A DNA stretch of 64,000 nucleotides, taken from NCBI GenBank assembly GCA_900539195.1, contig UQBC01000011.1, positions 1 to 64,000 on the forward strand, given 5' to 3'. Origin of the DNA: an uncultured Oscillospiraceae bacterium (GTDB lineage Bacteria > Bacillota > Clostridia > Oscillospirales > Ruminococcaceae). The first letter of the stretch is position 1, and each line of letters begins with the position of its first letter. The notes below the pieces were generated by a model, which was given only the letters and a program-made list of their open reading frames with translations, was not told the origin of the DNA and ran no database searches. The translations under genes were made by a program, and so were the position numbers. Of this stretch, positions 15,529-22,904 are shown piece by piece.

Positions 15529-15570
15529 AAAAAGCAGGGCTGTGCCTGTTTAGGCATAGCCCTGCTTTTT
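15529..15570 (-). terminator. Strong terminator of tRNA-Leu
   Basis: On the minus strand AGCAGGGCTATGCCT pairs with AGGCACAGCCCTGCT (one mismatch) around a four-base loop, followed by T6. The A6 on the other side makes it bidirectional. Confidence 0.85.
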
Positions 15571-15657
15571 TGGTGCCGATGGCGGGGGTCGAACCCGCAC
15601 GGTATTGCTACCAACGGATTTTGAGTCCGTCACGTCTGCCAATTCCATCACATCGGC
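15571..15657 (-). tRNA. tRNA-Leu (anticodon CAA)
   Basis: 87 bases including an encoded CCA. The acceptor stem pairs GCCGATG with CATCGGC; the anticodon stem ACGGA/TCCGT holds the loop CTCAAAA, giving anticodon CAA for codon UUG; the long variable arm is the class II feature of tRNA-Leu; the T arm is GCGGG TTCGACC CCCGC. It is transcribed alone, with promoter upstream and terminator directly after the CCA. Confidence 0.96.
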
Positions 15658-15716
15658 TTATATTGTCTTTGTGAAAGCACACTATATCACAATAATAACG
15701 ATTTCACAGTTCGATT

Positions 15717-15745
15717 ATTATATCATAGCAGAAAAATATTGTCAA
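15717..15745 (-). promoter_or_regulatory. Promoter of tRNA-Leu
   Basis: On the minus strand TTGACA (15740-15745), 17 bases, TATAAT (15717-15722); perfect consensus, about 60 bases before the mature tRNA. Confidence 0.85.
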
Positions 15746-15796
15746 TAGATTTTCACCATTTTTTAAAATAGTTTAGTGTTTTTTTATAAAAAGCAC

Positions 15797-15825
15797 TTGA
15801 CAATTTGTTGAAAATGCCTTAAAAT
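15797..15825 (+). promoter_or_regulatory. Promoter of rny
   Basis: TTGACA (15797-15802), 17 bases, TAAAAT (15820-15825). The leader is about 190 bases; it contains TTTTACAT/ATGTAAAA arms near 15912-15945 but no riboswitch that I recognise. Confidence 0.7.
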
Positions 15826-16020
15826 TATTATTGAGTAAATATCTATTATAACTCAGGAAATCTGTCTGTCAACAGTAAATCTTAAAGGAAAGACAGTCGG
15901 AAATCCGCTTATTTTACATATATACAATTAAATGTTGAAATGTAAAATCAGCCGTGCAGGCGCTTATGCAATTTTGCGGCGGCATGACGCGGCAATTCAG
16001 AAAAGGAGGAACGCTAACCC

Positions 16021-17619
16021 ATGGATGTGTGGCTTGCAGTTACACTCTGTGCGGCGGCATTCGTAGTCGGAGCAGCGATATTCGGTTTTGTAATGTACAA
16101 AATGGGTATCGAGCATAGAAAAAAGACGGCAGAAGCGCAGATAGAATCTGCCGAAAAAGAAGCAAGCAGGATAGTATCCGAAGCTAACGAAAAAGCTCAG
16201 GCGACAAAGAAAACCGCACTGGTTGAGGCTAAAGACGAGATCTTTAAACTCAAAGAGAACAACGAAAAAGAAATCCAGAGACTGAAAAACGAAACCGACA
16301 GGGAACTCAAGGAACGCAGAGCGGAGGTAACACGCTCTGAAAGAAGACTTCAGCAGAAAGAGGAGAATCTCGACAAGAAGAACGATAAGATCGAACGACT
16401 TGAAGAACAGCTCCAGAACAAGAACAAAAAGGCTGAAGAAAAGCTGGCAGAAGCCGAGGCTATCAAGAAAAGCCAGATGGATATACTTGAAAAGATATCC
16501 GGCTTTACTATAGACCAGGCTAAGGAACATCTGTTGAGTATGCTTGACAGTGAGCTTACTCACGAAAAGGCTGTAAAGATCACAGCTTATGAACAGCGTC
16601 TTAAGGACGAATGTGACGAAAAAGCAAGACAGTATATTTCGCTTGCAATTTCAAGACTTGCCGCAGATACGGTATCTGAAGTTGCGGTATCTGTAGTACC
16701 TCTGCCGAACGATGAAATGAAGGGCAGGATCATCGGACGTGAAGGTCGTAATATCCGTGCACTTGAACAGCTCACGGGCGTTGACCTTATCATTGACGAT
16801 ACCCCCGAGGCTATCACGCTCTCATGCCATGACCATGTAAGACGTGAGATAGCAAGAATAGCGCTTGAAAAGCTTATTCAGGACGGACGTATCCATCCTA
16901 CAAGAATTGAAGAAACGGTTGAAAAGGCAAGACGTGAGGTTGAGCTCAAGATCAAGCAGGAGGGAGAGCGTGCCGTTATGGAAACCAATGTCAACGGCTT
17001 GCACCATGAGCTTGTAAGACTTATCGGTCGTCTTTACTACCGTACTTCTTACCGTCAGAATGTACTTAACCATTCGATCGAGGTTGCACACCTCGCAGGT
17101 ATTATGGCAAGCGAGCTTGGCGTTGACGCAACACTTGCAAGAAGAGCAGGTCTTCTGCACGACATCGGTAAGGCTCTTAACCATGAGATCGAAGGCTCAC
17201 ACGTTCAGATAGGTGTTGATGTCTGCCGTAAGTATAAGGAAAGTCCCGAAGTTATCCACGCTATTGAGGCTCACCACGGTGATGTTGAGATACACTCTGT
17301 TATCGCCGCTCTTGTACAGGCAGCCGACGCCATAAGCGCCGCTCGTCCCGCCGCAAGAAGCGAGAACTATGAGAACTACATCAAGCGCTTACAGAAGCTT
17401 GAAGAGATATGCAGTTCTTATAACGGCGTTGAAAAGTCATTTGCTATCCAGGCAGGTCGTGAGGTAAGAATCATGATCAAGCCCGAACAGGTAAATGATG
17501 ATAAGATGGTAGTTCTGGCAAGAGAGATTTCTCAGCGTATCGAAAACGAGATGGAATATCCCGGTCAGATAAAGGTACATCTTATAAGAGAAAGCAGAGC
17601 TATAGATTACGCAAAATAA
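16021..17619 (+). CDS. rny: Ribonuclease Y
   Basis: 532 residues, the usual length. Residues 4-25 form a membrane anchor, about 30-170 a long charged coiled coil, about 220-285 a KH RNA-binding domain (GRIIGREGRNIRALEQ), and about 345-440 the HD phosphohydrolase domain (HSIEVAHLAG, then GLLHDIGKAL with the metal-binding His-Asp). RNase Y is the membrane-bound endonuclease that starts bulk mRNA decay in Firmicutes. The ATG at 16021 follows AAAGGAGGAAC with good spacing. It is transcribed alone: a promoter lies 200 bases upstream and a terminator overlaps the gap before the next gene. Confidence 0.97.
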   Translation: MDVWLAVTLCAAAFVVGAAIFGFVMYKMGIEHRKKTAEAQIESAEKEASRIVSEANEKAQATKKTALVEAKDEIFKLKENNEKEIQRLKNETDRELKERRAEVTRSERRLQQKEENLDKKNDKIERLEEQLQNKNKKAEEKLAEAEAIKKSQMDILEKISGFTIDQAKEHLLSMLDSELTHEKAVKITAYEQRLKDECDEKARQYISLAISRLAADTVSEVAVSVVPLPNDEMKGRIIGREGRNIRALEQLTGVDLIIDDTPEAITLSCHDHVRREIARIALEKLIQDGRIHPTRIEETVEKARREVELKIKQEGERAVMETNVNGLHHELVRLIGRLYYRTSYRQNVLNHSIEVAHLAGIMASELGVDATLARRAGLLHDIGKALNHEIEGSHVQIGVDVCRKYKESPEVIHAIEAHHGDVEIHSVIAALVQAADAISAARPAARSENYENYIKRLQKLEEICSSYNGVEKSFAIQAGREVRIMIKPEQVNDDKMVVLAREISQRIENEMEYPGQIKVHLIRESRAIDYAK

Positions 17620-17633
17620 GTCATAAACCTACA

Positions 17634-17670
17634 GGAGCTGTTGCATAGATTTATGTGACAGCTCCTTTTG
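17634..17670 (+). terminator. Terminator after rny
   Basis: GGAGCTGT (17634-17641) and ACAGCTCC (17658-17665) with TTTTGT following. It sits directly before the ribosome site of the GH5 gene; no separate promoter was seen there, so read-through may feed that gene. Confidence 0.7.
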
Positions 17671-17687
17671 TACAAAGAGGTATTCTT

Positions 17688-18947
17688 ATGAAAAAGAGAT
17701 TAACGGCAATACTTACGGCAGTGGCGCTTATGCTGACAGGCTGTGCGGGAAATGTCACGTCGGGAACGGAAAGTCAGCCGGCGTCGGACGTTCAGAGCGG
17801 TATTTCGGATAACGAAAGCAGTGACACTGCGTCTGTACCCGAAAACGACGCTTCACGCTATGAGATAATCACAGCAACAGAAATGGCTGAAAAAATGGGG
17901 CTAGGCATAAGCCTCGGCAACACTATGGAAGCGTATGAGTCTACCGATTGCGAGAAGATGTCTTACGAATGGATTCCCGTTGTCGGCGGGAACGAACCGC
18001 AGGACTATGAAACCTGCTGGGGAGCGGATGTAACAACGCAGGAAATAATAGACGGTATGAAGGCGGAAGGCTTCAACACGGTTCGTATTCCTGTGTTCTG
18101 GGGCAATATGATGGAAAATGACGGTACATATACGATAAACAAGGAATACCTTAAAAGAGTTAAGGAGATTGTTGATTACTGCGAAAAGGCAGGCGTATAT
18201 TCCGTTATCAATATCCACCACTTTGACGAGTTCATCATAAGAAGAAACGACCTAGACAAGTGCAAGGAGATATTCACTCATCTGTGGACGCAGATAGCAG
18301 AATACTTTGCGGATTATCCTTATACGCTTGTTTTTGAGGGATATAACGAATATCTCGGCGGCGATCAGTTTGATTCAAACGGTAATCTCAAGGCACAGTC
18401 CGAAACCAACGCATACAAAATGACAAACACGCTCAATCAGGCTTTTGTAGACGCAGTAAGAAGCACAGGCGGATATAACGCTCAGCGTGTGCTTATAGTT
18501 TCGGGTTACTGGACAAATATCGACAAGACGACCTCGGCAAGATTTACTATGCCGGAGGACCTTGTAAACGACCGCCTTATGGTATCCGTTCACTATGTTG
18601 ATAATTCAATGTACTGGGCGAACAAGATAGGCGGTGAGGAATGGCTGAAATATATCGACAGCCAGTGCGCTGAGCTCAAGGACGCTTTCCTCGATAATGA
18701 TATCCCCGTTTTTATGGGCGAAACAACATCGACTTATTCCGAAAGCAACTTTGCAAAGGACGCAGAATACACTGATTCTTCCGAGTGCCTTTCAATCGTG
18801 CTGGGAAAACTCACAGACCTCGGAATCGTTCCCGTTATATGGGACACCAACAGTCACTTCTATTCGAGGACTACATATAAGATAGTAAACAGTTCAGACA
18901 GAAAAGTTATACGGGAATACGCTGATAAACTGAAAGCAGAACAATAA
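17688..18947 (+). CDS. GH5 family glycoside hydrolase (endoglucanase-like lipoprotein)
   Basis: 419 residues. The signal peptide ends in a lipobox (MLTGC, Cys19), so the enzyme is tethered to the outer face of the membrane; a Ser/Glu-rich spacer follows to about residue 60. The rest is one GH5 barrel: GISLGNTMEAY near the start, NTVRIPVFWG, NIHHFDEF, the acid/base Glu in GYNEYLGG (about residue 219) and the nucleophile in FMGETTST (about 345). It should cut beta-1,4-glucans such as cellulose or mixed-linkage glucan. No carbohydrate-binding module or dockerin is present. ATG 17688 follows AAAGAGG. A second GH5 lipoprotein lies at 62427-63890. Confidence 0.9.
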   Translation: MKKRLTAILTAVALMLTGCAGNVTSGTESQPASDVQSGISDNESSDTASVPENDASRYEIITATEMAEKMGLGISLGNTMEAYESTDCEKMSYEWIPVVGGNEPQDYETCWGADVTTQEIIDGMKAEGFNTVRIPVFWGNMMENDGTYTINKEYLKRVKEIVDYCEKAGVYSVINIHHFDEFIIRRNDLDKCKEIFTHLWTQIAEYFADYPYTLVFEGYNEYLGGDQFDSNGNLKAQSETNAYKMTNTLNQAFVDAVRSTGGYNAQRVLIVSGYWTNIDKTTSARFTMPEDLVNDRLMVSVHYVDNSMYWANKIGGEEWLKYIDSQCAELKDAFLDNDIPVFMGETTSTYSESNFAKDAEYTDSSECLSIVLGKLTDLGIVPVIWDTNSHFYSRTTYKIVNSSDRKVIREYADKLKAEQ

Positions 18948-18952
18948 GAACG

Positions 18953-18980
18953 AGCCGCGGAATCACCGCGGCTTTTCCTT
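18953..18980 (+). terminator. Terminator after the first GH5 gene
   Basis: AGCCGCGG (18953-18960), five-base loop, CCGCGGCT (18966-18973), then TTTCCTTT. Confidence 0.85.
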
Positions 18981-19127
18981 TATCTTCATTGGTTTCCTCT
19001 CACTGTAATTACAACACCTGTAAATTGCATTTCGGGAAAATACACAAATCGAGAATTAGATTTACCTAACAAATTGAGTTAGAATAAACAAACTTTTTGC
19101 AAACTGCGTCAGCATATTCGATTTTGC

Positions 19128-19156
19128 TTGACAAACCGCCTGCTGTTGAGTAAAAT
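19128..19156 (+). promoter_or_regulatory. Promoter of the feo operon
   Basis: TTGACA (19128-19133), 17 bases, TAAAAT (19151-19156). Transcription would start near 19163, just at the palindrome below. Confidence 0.75.
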
Positions 19157-19163
19157 GTTTTTT

Positions 19164-19254
19164 GTTAGCAAGTGCTAACTTTTTATTTAATAGTTAGGTT
19201 AGCATCTTCTAATTCGATTAGCGGTTGCTAATATGGTTAGTGCTGACTATGGAG
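19164..19254. promoter_or_regulatory. DtxR-like operator region of the feo operon
   Basis: A perfect palindrome, GTTAGCA (19164-19170), AG, TGCTAAC (19173-19179), sits at the expected transcription start. Downstream, TTAGGTTAGCATCTTCTAA (19193-19211) resembles the DtxR/IdeR box TTAGGTTAGCCTAACCTAA in its left half, and further TTAGC or GCTAA units follow at about 19218-19254. This pattern fits repression by an iron-loaded DtxR-family protein; the regulator itself is not in the window. Confidence 0.65.
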
Positions 19255-19277
19255 AACAAAAGAGAGGATGACATTTT

Positions 19278-19490
19278 ATGATGCCGCTTGTACTCGCATC
19301 TGAAGGCGAAGAAAACATTATAAAGAAAATCGGCGGAAGCGCTGAGGTAAAGAAACATCTTGAAAACTTAGGCTTTGTTGTCGGCGGTAACGTAAAGGTT
19401 GTTACGACCGTAAACGGAAACCTTATCGTAAACGTAAAAGAAGCAAGGGTTGCGATAAGCAAGGAAATGGCACAAAGGATCATGATATGA
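19278..19490 (+). CDS. feoA: FeoA family ferrous iron transport protein
   Basis: 70 residues, one small SH3-like FeoA domain (IGGSAEVKKHLENLGFVVGGNVKVV, with the pattern of hydrophobics and Gly typical of the family). FeoA is a cytoplasmic partner of the FeoB iron channel. The ATG at 19278 has GAGGATG upstream; a second ATG follows at once. It is the first gene of feoA-feoA-feoB-small protein. The N terminus (MMPLVLASEGE) is longer than in the second copy. Confidence 0.88.
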   Translation: MMPLVLASEGEENIIKKIGGSAEVKKHLENLGFVVGGNVKVVTTVNGNLIVNVKEARVAISKEMAQRIMI

Positions 19491-19515
19491 TTCTTATGAT
19501 AGAGGAGGATAACTG

Positions 19516-19737
19516 ATGAAGACTTTAAGACAGGCGACTGTCGGCGAAACCGTCAAGGTGGTCAAGCTGCACGGTGAGGGCGCAATCAAGCGCAGAATTA
19601 TGGATATGGGACTTACAAAGGGCGTAGAAGTATATGTCCGTAAGGTAGCTCCCTTAGGCGACCCCGTTGAAGTAACTGTAAGAGGCTATGAGCTTTCGCT
19701 CAGAAAAGCTGACGCCGAAATGGTAGAGGTTGAATAA
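19516..19737 (+). CDS. feoA: FeoA family ferrous iron transport protein (second)
   Basis: 73 residues with the standard FeoA pattern: TLRQATVGETVKVVKL, then IKRRIMDMGLTKGVEVYVRKVAPLGDP and the closing YELSLRKADAEMVEV. It matches the family consensus better than the first copy. Start ATG 19516 follows AGAGGAGGATAAC. The two FeoA proteins may form a heteromeric regulator of FeoB. It lies 25 bases after the first feoA and 94 bases before feoB. Confidence 0.93.
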   Translation: MKTLRQATVGETVKVVKLHGEGAIKRRIMDMGLTKGVEVYVRKVAPLGDPVEVTVRGYELSLRKADAEMVEVE

Positions 19738-19831
19738 TCTCTGCGTTTCAACAATTTGATCAGGTAATAAACTTAAAAGGTTAGTGAAAGCTAAGACTTT
19801 TATGGCTTTATGAAAGAGAGGAATTATTCCG

Positions 19832-22354
19832 ATGAGTTTAAAGATTGCGCTCGCAGGTAACCCTAACTGCGGCAAAACCACATTGTTCAACGCTCTGACG
19901 GGCTCAAACCAGTTTGTCGGTAACTGGCCCGGCGTTACCGTTGAAAAGAAAGAGGGTAAGCTCAAGAAGAGCGATGGCGTAGTAATTACCGACTTACCCG
20001 GTATCTATTCACTGTCGCCCTACACACTTGAAGAAGTAGTTGCAAGAAACTATCTTATCGAGGAGCGTCCCGACGCTATACTCAATATCATAGATGGTAC
20101 GAACCTTGAAAGAAACCTTTACCTTACAACACAGCTCACAGAGCTTGGCATTCCTGTTGTTATCGCCATCAATATGATGGATATAGTAAAGAAGAACGGC
20201 GACAAGATAAACATTGAAGAGCTTTCAAGAGAACTCGGATGTAAAGTAGTTGAGATATCTGCTCTTAAGGGTACGGGAATAAAGGAAGCCGCAGACGCTG
20301 CGGTTGAAGCGGCAAAGAACGGCAAGACAGTTCCTATGCATACATTCTCAGGTCCTGTTGAGCATACGATAGCTCACATAGAGGAAGCCGCAGTACACAA
20401 TATGCCCGAAGAACAGCAGAGATGGTACGCAATAAAACTCTTTGAGCGTGACGACAAGGTTATTGAAAAGCTGAATCTTGACAGTGCGGTTATGGCTCAC
20501 ATTGACGAGGATATAAAGAACGTCGAAAAAGAGCTTGACGACGACGCAGAAAGCATTATAACAAACGAAAGATACGTTTACATAGCAGAGATCATCAAGG
20601 GTTGCTATAAGAAGAAATCGGCTGGTCAGCTGACAACCTCGGATAAGATTGATAAGGTTGTAACAAACCGTTTTGCCGCTCTTCCGATATTTGCTGTAAT
20701 AATGTTCCTCGTTTACTATATCTCAATGGTAACGGTAGGTACAGCCGCAACAGACTGGGCTAATGACGGACTGTTCGGTGACGGCTGGCATTTGTTCGGA
20801 ATAGGCTCGGCAGATTATGAGGACGCATCGGGCGCTTACTCTGACGCTTTGGAGGCTGTTAACGGTTTTGTTACAATAGAGCCTGACAGTGAGGATTTTG
20901 AGCCAGGGACTGCTCTTGAAACGCTCAAGTCATATAAGCCCGAAGGCGAAAATCCTTCAGTGCAGATAGATGTAGAGGACGAGGAAACACTTGAAGTAAG
21001 CCAGCTCACAGTTTACTACAAGGAAATCCCTGCAAACGCAGATGAAGACACGACACTCGGCATCACATATCTTGACGCTGTAAAGTACTTTGAAGAAGGC
21101 GGCGAAAGCGCATTTGAAGAACCCGATCCCGCAAGCTACGGCGTGTGGGTACCCGGTATCCCCGTACTTATCGAGCAGGGTCTTGACGCTGTTAACTGCG
21201 TAGACTGGTTAAAGGGTCTTATCCTTGACGGTATTGTTGCCGGTGTAGGCGCTGTACTCGGCTTCGTTCCCCAGATGCTCGTACTGTTCATTCTGCTTGC
21301 TATTCTTGAGGCTTGCGGTTATATGGCACGTATCGCATTCGTGCTTGACCGTATCTTCAGAAAGTTCGGTCTTTCCGGTAAATCATTCATACCGATACTT
21401 GTCGGCACAGGCTGCGGTATCCCCGGTATCATGGCATCAAGAACAATTGAAAACGAGCGTGACCGCCGTATGACGATCATGACAACAACATTTATCCCCT
21501 GCGGCGCTAAGCAGCCGTTCATAGCAATGATAGCAGGTGCTATCTTCGGTGGTTCTCCGTGGATTGCAACGGGCGCATACTTCCTTGGTATGGCGGCTAT
21601 CATCGTTTCGGGTATCATTCTTAAGAAAACAAAGATGTTCGCAGGAGATCCCGCTCCGTTCGTAATGGAGCTTCCCGCATACCACATTCCTACAGTCGGC
21701 AACGTACTGCGTTCAATGTGGGAGCGTGGCTGGTCATTCATCAAGAAGGCAGGTACTATCATCCTCCTTTCAACTATCTTTGTTTGGTTCACATCATTCT
21801 TCGGCTGGGTAGACGGTGCATTCACAATGCTCGATGAATCACAGATGGATTGCAGTATCTTAGCTAATATCGGTAAGGCTATCTGCTGGATATTCGCACC
21901 TCTCGGCTGGGGCGACTGGCAGGCAACTGTTGCGGCTGTTACCGGTCTTGTTGCAAAGGAAAATATCGTTGCGACAATGGGTATCCTCTACGGAAGCGGC
22001 GACGCAACTGTATGGCAGACGCTTGCAAGCAGCTTCACAGCTGTAACGGGTATGTCGTTCCTCGTATTCAACCTTCTCTGCGCTCCTTGCTTCGCTGCTA
22101 TGGGTGCTATCAAACGTGAAATGAACAACGCTAAGTGGTTCTGGTTTGCGATCGGTTATGAATGCGGTTTCGCTTATGTAATCTCTCTTATGATAAACTA
22201 CTTCGGTAAGCTGTTCACAGGCGCACTTGCAGGCGCAGGCGACATAATCGGTCTTATCGTTGCAGTTCTTCTCCTTGCCGCTCTTATCTACCTTCTCGTT
22301 CGTCCTTACAAGGAAAGCAAGAAGCTCGGCGTTAAGGTCAAGGTTACAAAGTAA
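19832..22354 (+). CDS. feoB: Ferrous iron transport protein B with enlarged extracellular loop
   Basis: 840 residues, longer than most FeoB (650-780). The N-terminal G domain has G1 GNPNCGKTT, the FeoB sequence NWPGVTVEKKEG, G3 DLPGIYSL and G4 NMMD, so GTP binding is intact. The helical spacer runs to about 280, followed by membrane segments with two gate regions (GCGIPGIMASRTI and LCAPCFAAMGAI). After the first helix, a loop of roughly 150 residues (about 305-455), rich in Asp and Glu, replaces the usual 30-40 and should face outside. FeoB carries Fe2+ into the cell. Start ATG 19832 has GAGAGGAA upstream. Confidence 0.96.
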   Translation: MSLKIALAGNPNCGKTTLFNALTGSNQFVGNWPGVTVEKKEGKLKKSDGVVITDLPGIYSLSPYTLEEVVARNYLIEERPDAILNIIDGTNLERNLYLTTQLTELGIPVVIAINMMDIVKKNGDKINIEELSRELGCKVVEISALKGTGIKEAADAAVEAAKNGKTVPMHTFSGPVEHTIAHIEEAAVHNMPEEQQRWYAIKLFERDDKVIEKLNLDSAVMAHIDEDIKNVEKELDDDAESIITNERYVYIAEIIKGCYKKKSAGQLTTSDKIDKVVTNRFAALPIFAVIMFLVYYISMVTVGTAATDWANDGLFGDGWHLFGIGSADYEDASGAYSDALEAVNGFVTIEPDSEDFEPGTALETLKSYKPEGENPSVQIDVEDEETLEVSQLTVYYKEIPANADEDTTLGITYLDAVKYFEEGGESAFEEPDPASYGVWVPGIPVLIEQGLDAVNCVDWLKGLILDGIVAGVGAVLGFVPQMLVLFILLAILEACGYMARIAFVLDRIFRKFGLSGKSFIPILVGTGCGIPGIMASRTIENERDRRMTIMTTTFIPCGAKQPFIAMIAGAIFGGSPWIATGAYFLGMAAIIVSGIILKKTKMFAGDPAPFVMELPAYHIPTVGNVLRSMWERGWSFIKKAGTIILLSTIFVWFTSFFGWVDGAFTMLDESQMDCSILANIGKAICWIFAPLGWGDWQATVAAVTGLVAKENIVATMGILYGSGDATVWQTLASSFTAVTGMSFLVFNLLCAPCFAAMGAIKREMNNAKWFWFAIGYECGFAYVISLMINYFGKLFTGALAGAGDIIGLIVAVLLLAALIYLLVRPYKESKKLGVKVKVTK

Positions 22355-22388
22355 GGTCTTATTTCAGAAATAAAAAGGAGTGATCTTT

Positions 22389-22589
22389 ATGGATCCTGTT
22401 ATCGGTTCAATAATCGTAGCGGTAATTTTACTTGCGGTGATCATACTGATCATTCACAAGCTGATAAGCGACAAGAAAAAGGGTAAGTTCACCTGCGGCG
22501 GCTGTGTAGGCGGTTGCAGCGGACACTGTGCCCAGTGCCACGGATGCGGTCCGGCATCTCAGGCAGCGTCGCATAAGACAAAGAAATAA
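22389..22589 (+). CDS. FeoB-associated Cys-rich membrane protein
   Basis: 66 residues: an N-terminal membrane helix (about 5-25), a basic stretch, and a Cys-rich tail reading CGGCVGGCSGHCAQCHGCG. This is the small protein family found next to feoB in Firmicutes; the Cys cluster may hand over or sense iron. The ATG at 22389 is chosen over a start at 22380 because AAAAGGAGTG is correctly spaced from it. It is the last gene of the feo operon, 34 bases after feoB, with a terminator directly behind. Confidence 0.88.
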   Translation: MDPVIGSIIVAVILLAVIILIIHKLISDKKKGKFTCGGCVGGCSGHCAQCHGCGPASQAASHKTKK

Positions 22590-22596
22590 TGATAAA

Positions 22597-22623
22597 ACGG
22601 AGCGCTTCGGCGCTCCGTTTTTT
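22597..22623 (+). terminator. Terminator of the feo operon
   Basis: ACGGAGCGC, the stable tetraloop TTCG, GCGCTCCGT, then T6: a perfect nine-pair stem. Confidence 0.92.
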
Positions 22624-22833
22624 ATCTCTGTATTCCGCTTATAACCCAAAATATCATAATGCGCCTTTGTCCATCTGTTATAGTCACGGCTGAAAGGACA
22701 GAGTGCAATTTTATCGGAAAGCGTTTTATATGCCCTGTGACCGCTATACCGGCAACAGCTCCGAATTATAAGGGATATAACCAGAACTGTTATATAACCC
22801 GGAAAACGTTATGCACAGTGATATATAAATTTA
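22624..22833. other. Intergenic region between convergent feo and repeat-protein genes
   Basis: About 210 bases with no supportable gene. GGGATATAAC and GTTATATAACCC near 22770-22800 form an imperfect inverted repeat. No promoter or known RNA is recognised. Confidence 0.5.
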
Positions 22834-22863
22834 CCCCTCAACGCATTTTTGTGCGTTGAGGGG
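22834..22863 (-). terminator. Terminator of the repeat-protein gene and likely end of the flagellar cluster
   Basis: A perfect 12-bp stem, CCCCTCAACGCA (22834-22845) with TGCGTTGAGGGG (22852-22863). On the minus strand it is followed by TAAATTTATAT, a weak T tract. It is the first convincing terminator downstream of flgB on this strand. Confidence 0.75.
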
Positions 22864-22904
22864 TGTATTATCTGTGTGTTTATGTCGGTCTTTCGGCTTT
22901 ATCG

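Larger units (their letters stand above)
14877..15570. repeat. Nested-hairpin array between fic and tRNA-Leu
   Basis: About 690 bases without a credible gene, packed with short stems, many nested. Examples: GCGGTCG/CGACCGC (14925-14931, 14965-14971) encloses GTCGGCGC/GCGCCGAC (14937-14958); ATGAACGC/GCGTTCAT (14995-15002, 15104-15111) encloses GTCAGCC/GGCTGAC, which encloses GTCGCTGC/GCAGCGAC; TGCTTGC/GCAAGCA (15223-15229, 15330-15336) repeats the scheme. Single stems such as TTTAAGCA/TGCTTAAA and TAAGGCA/TGCCTTA carry loops of TCCG, TCCT or TCG. The first unit recurs nearly unchanged at 15358-15424. Linkers TTGGG on the 5' side and TCTGTG or CTAAGTG on the 3' side are shared. Short frames here are chance. 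Confidence 0.85.

Noticed and set aside
15571..15657. Integrated element at tRNA-Leu
   Set aside because: No integrase, phage or plasmid gene is near, and the duplicated 3' end is inverted and only 23 bases long, so a classical attL/attR pair is not supported.
15087..15674. ORFs of 73-114 aa in the hairpin array
   Set aside because: They follow the repeated hairpins, and one runs through the tRNA gene. Cys/Arg/Leu-rich translations of repeats are not credible proteins.
15826..16020. Riboswitch in the rny leader
   Set aside because: About 190 bases with one A/T-rich stem; no known aptamer motif and no terminator-antiterminator pair were seen.
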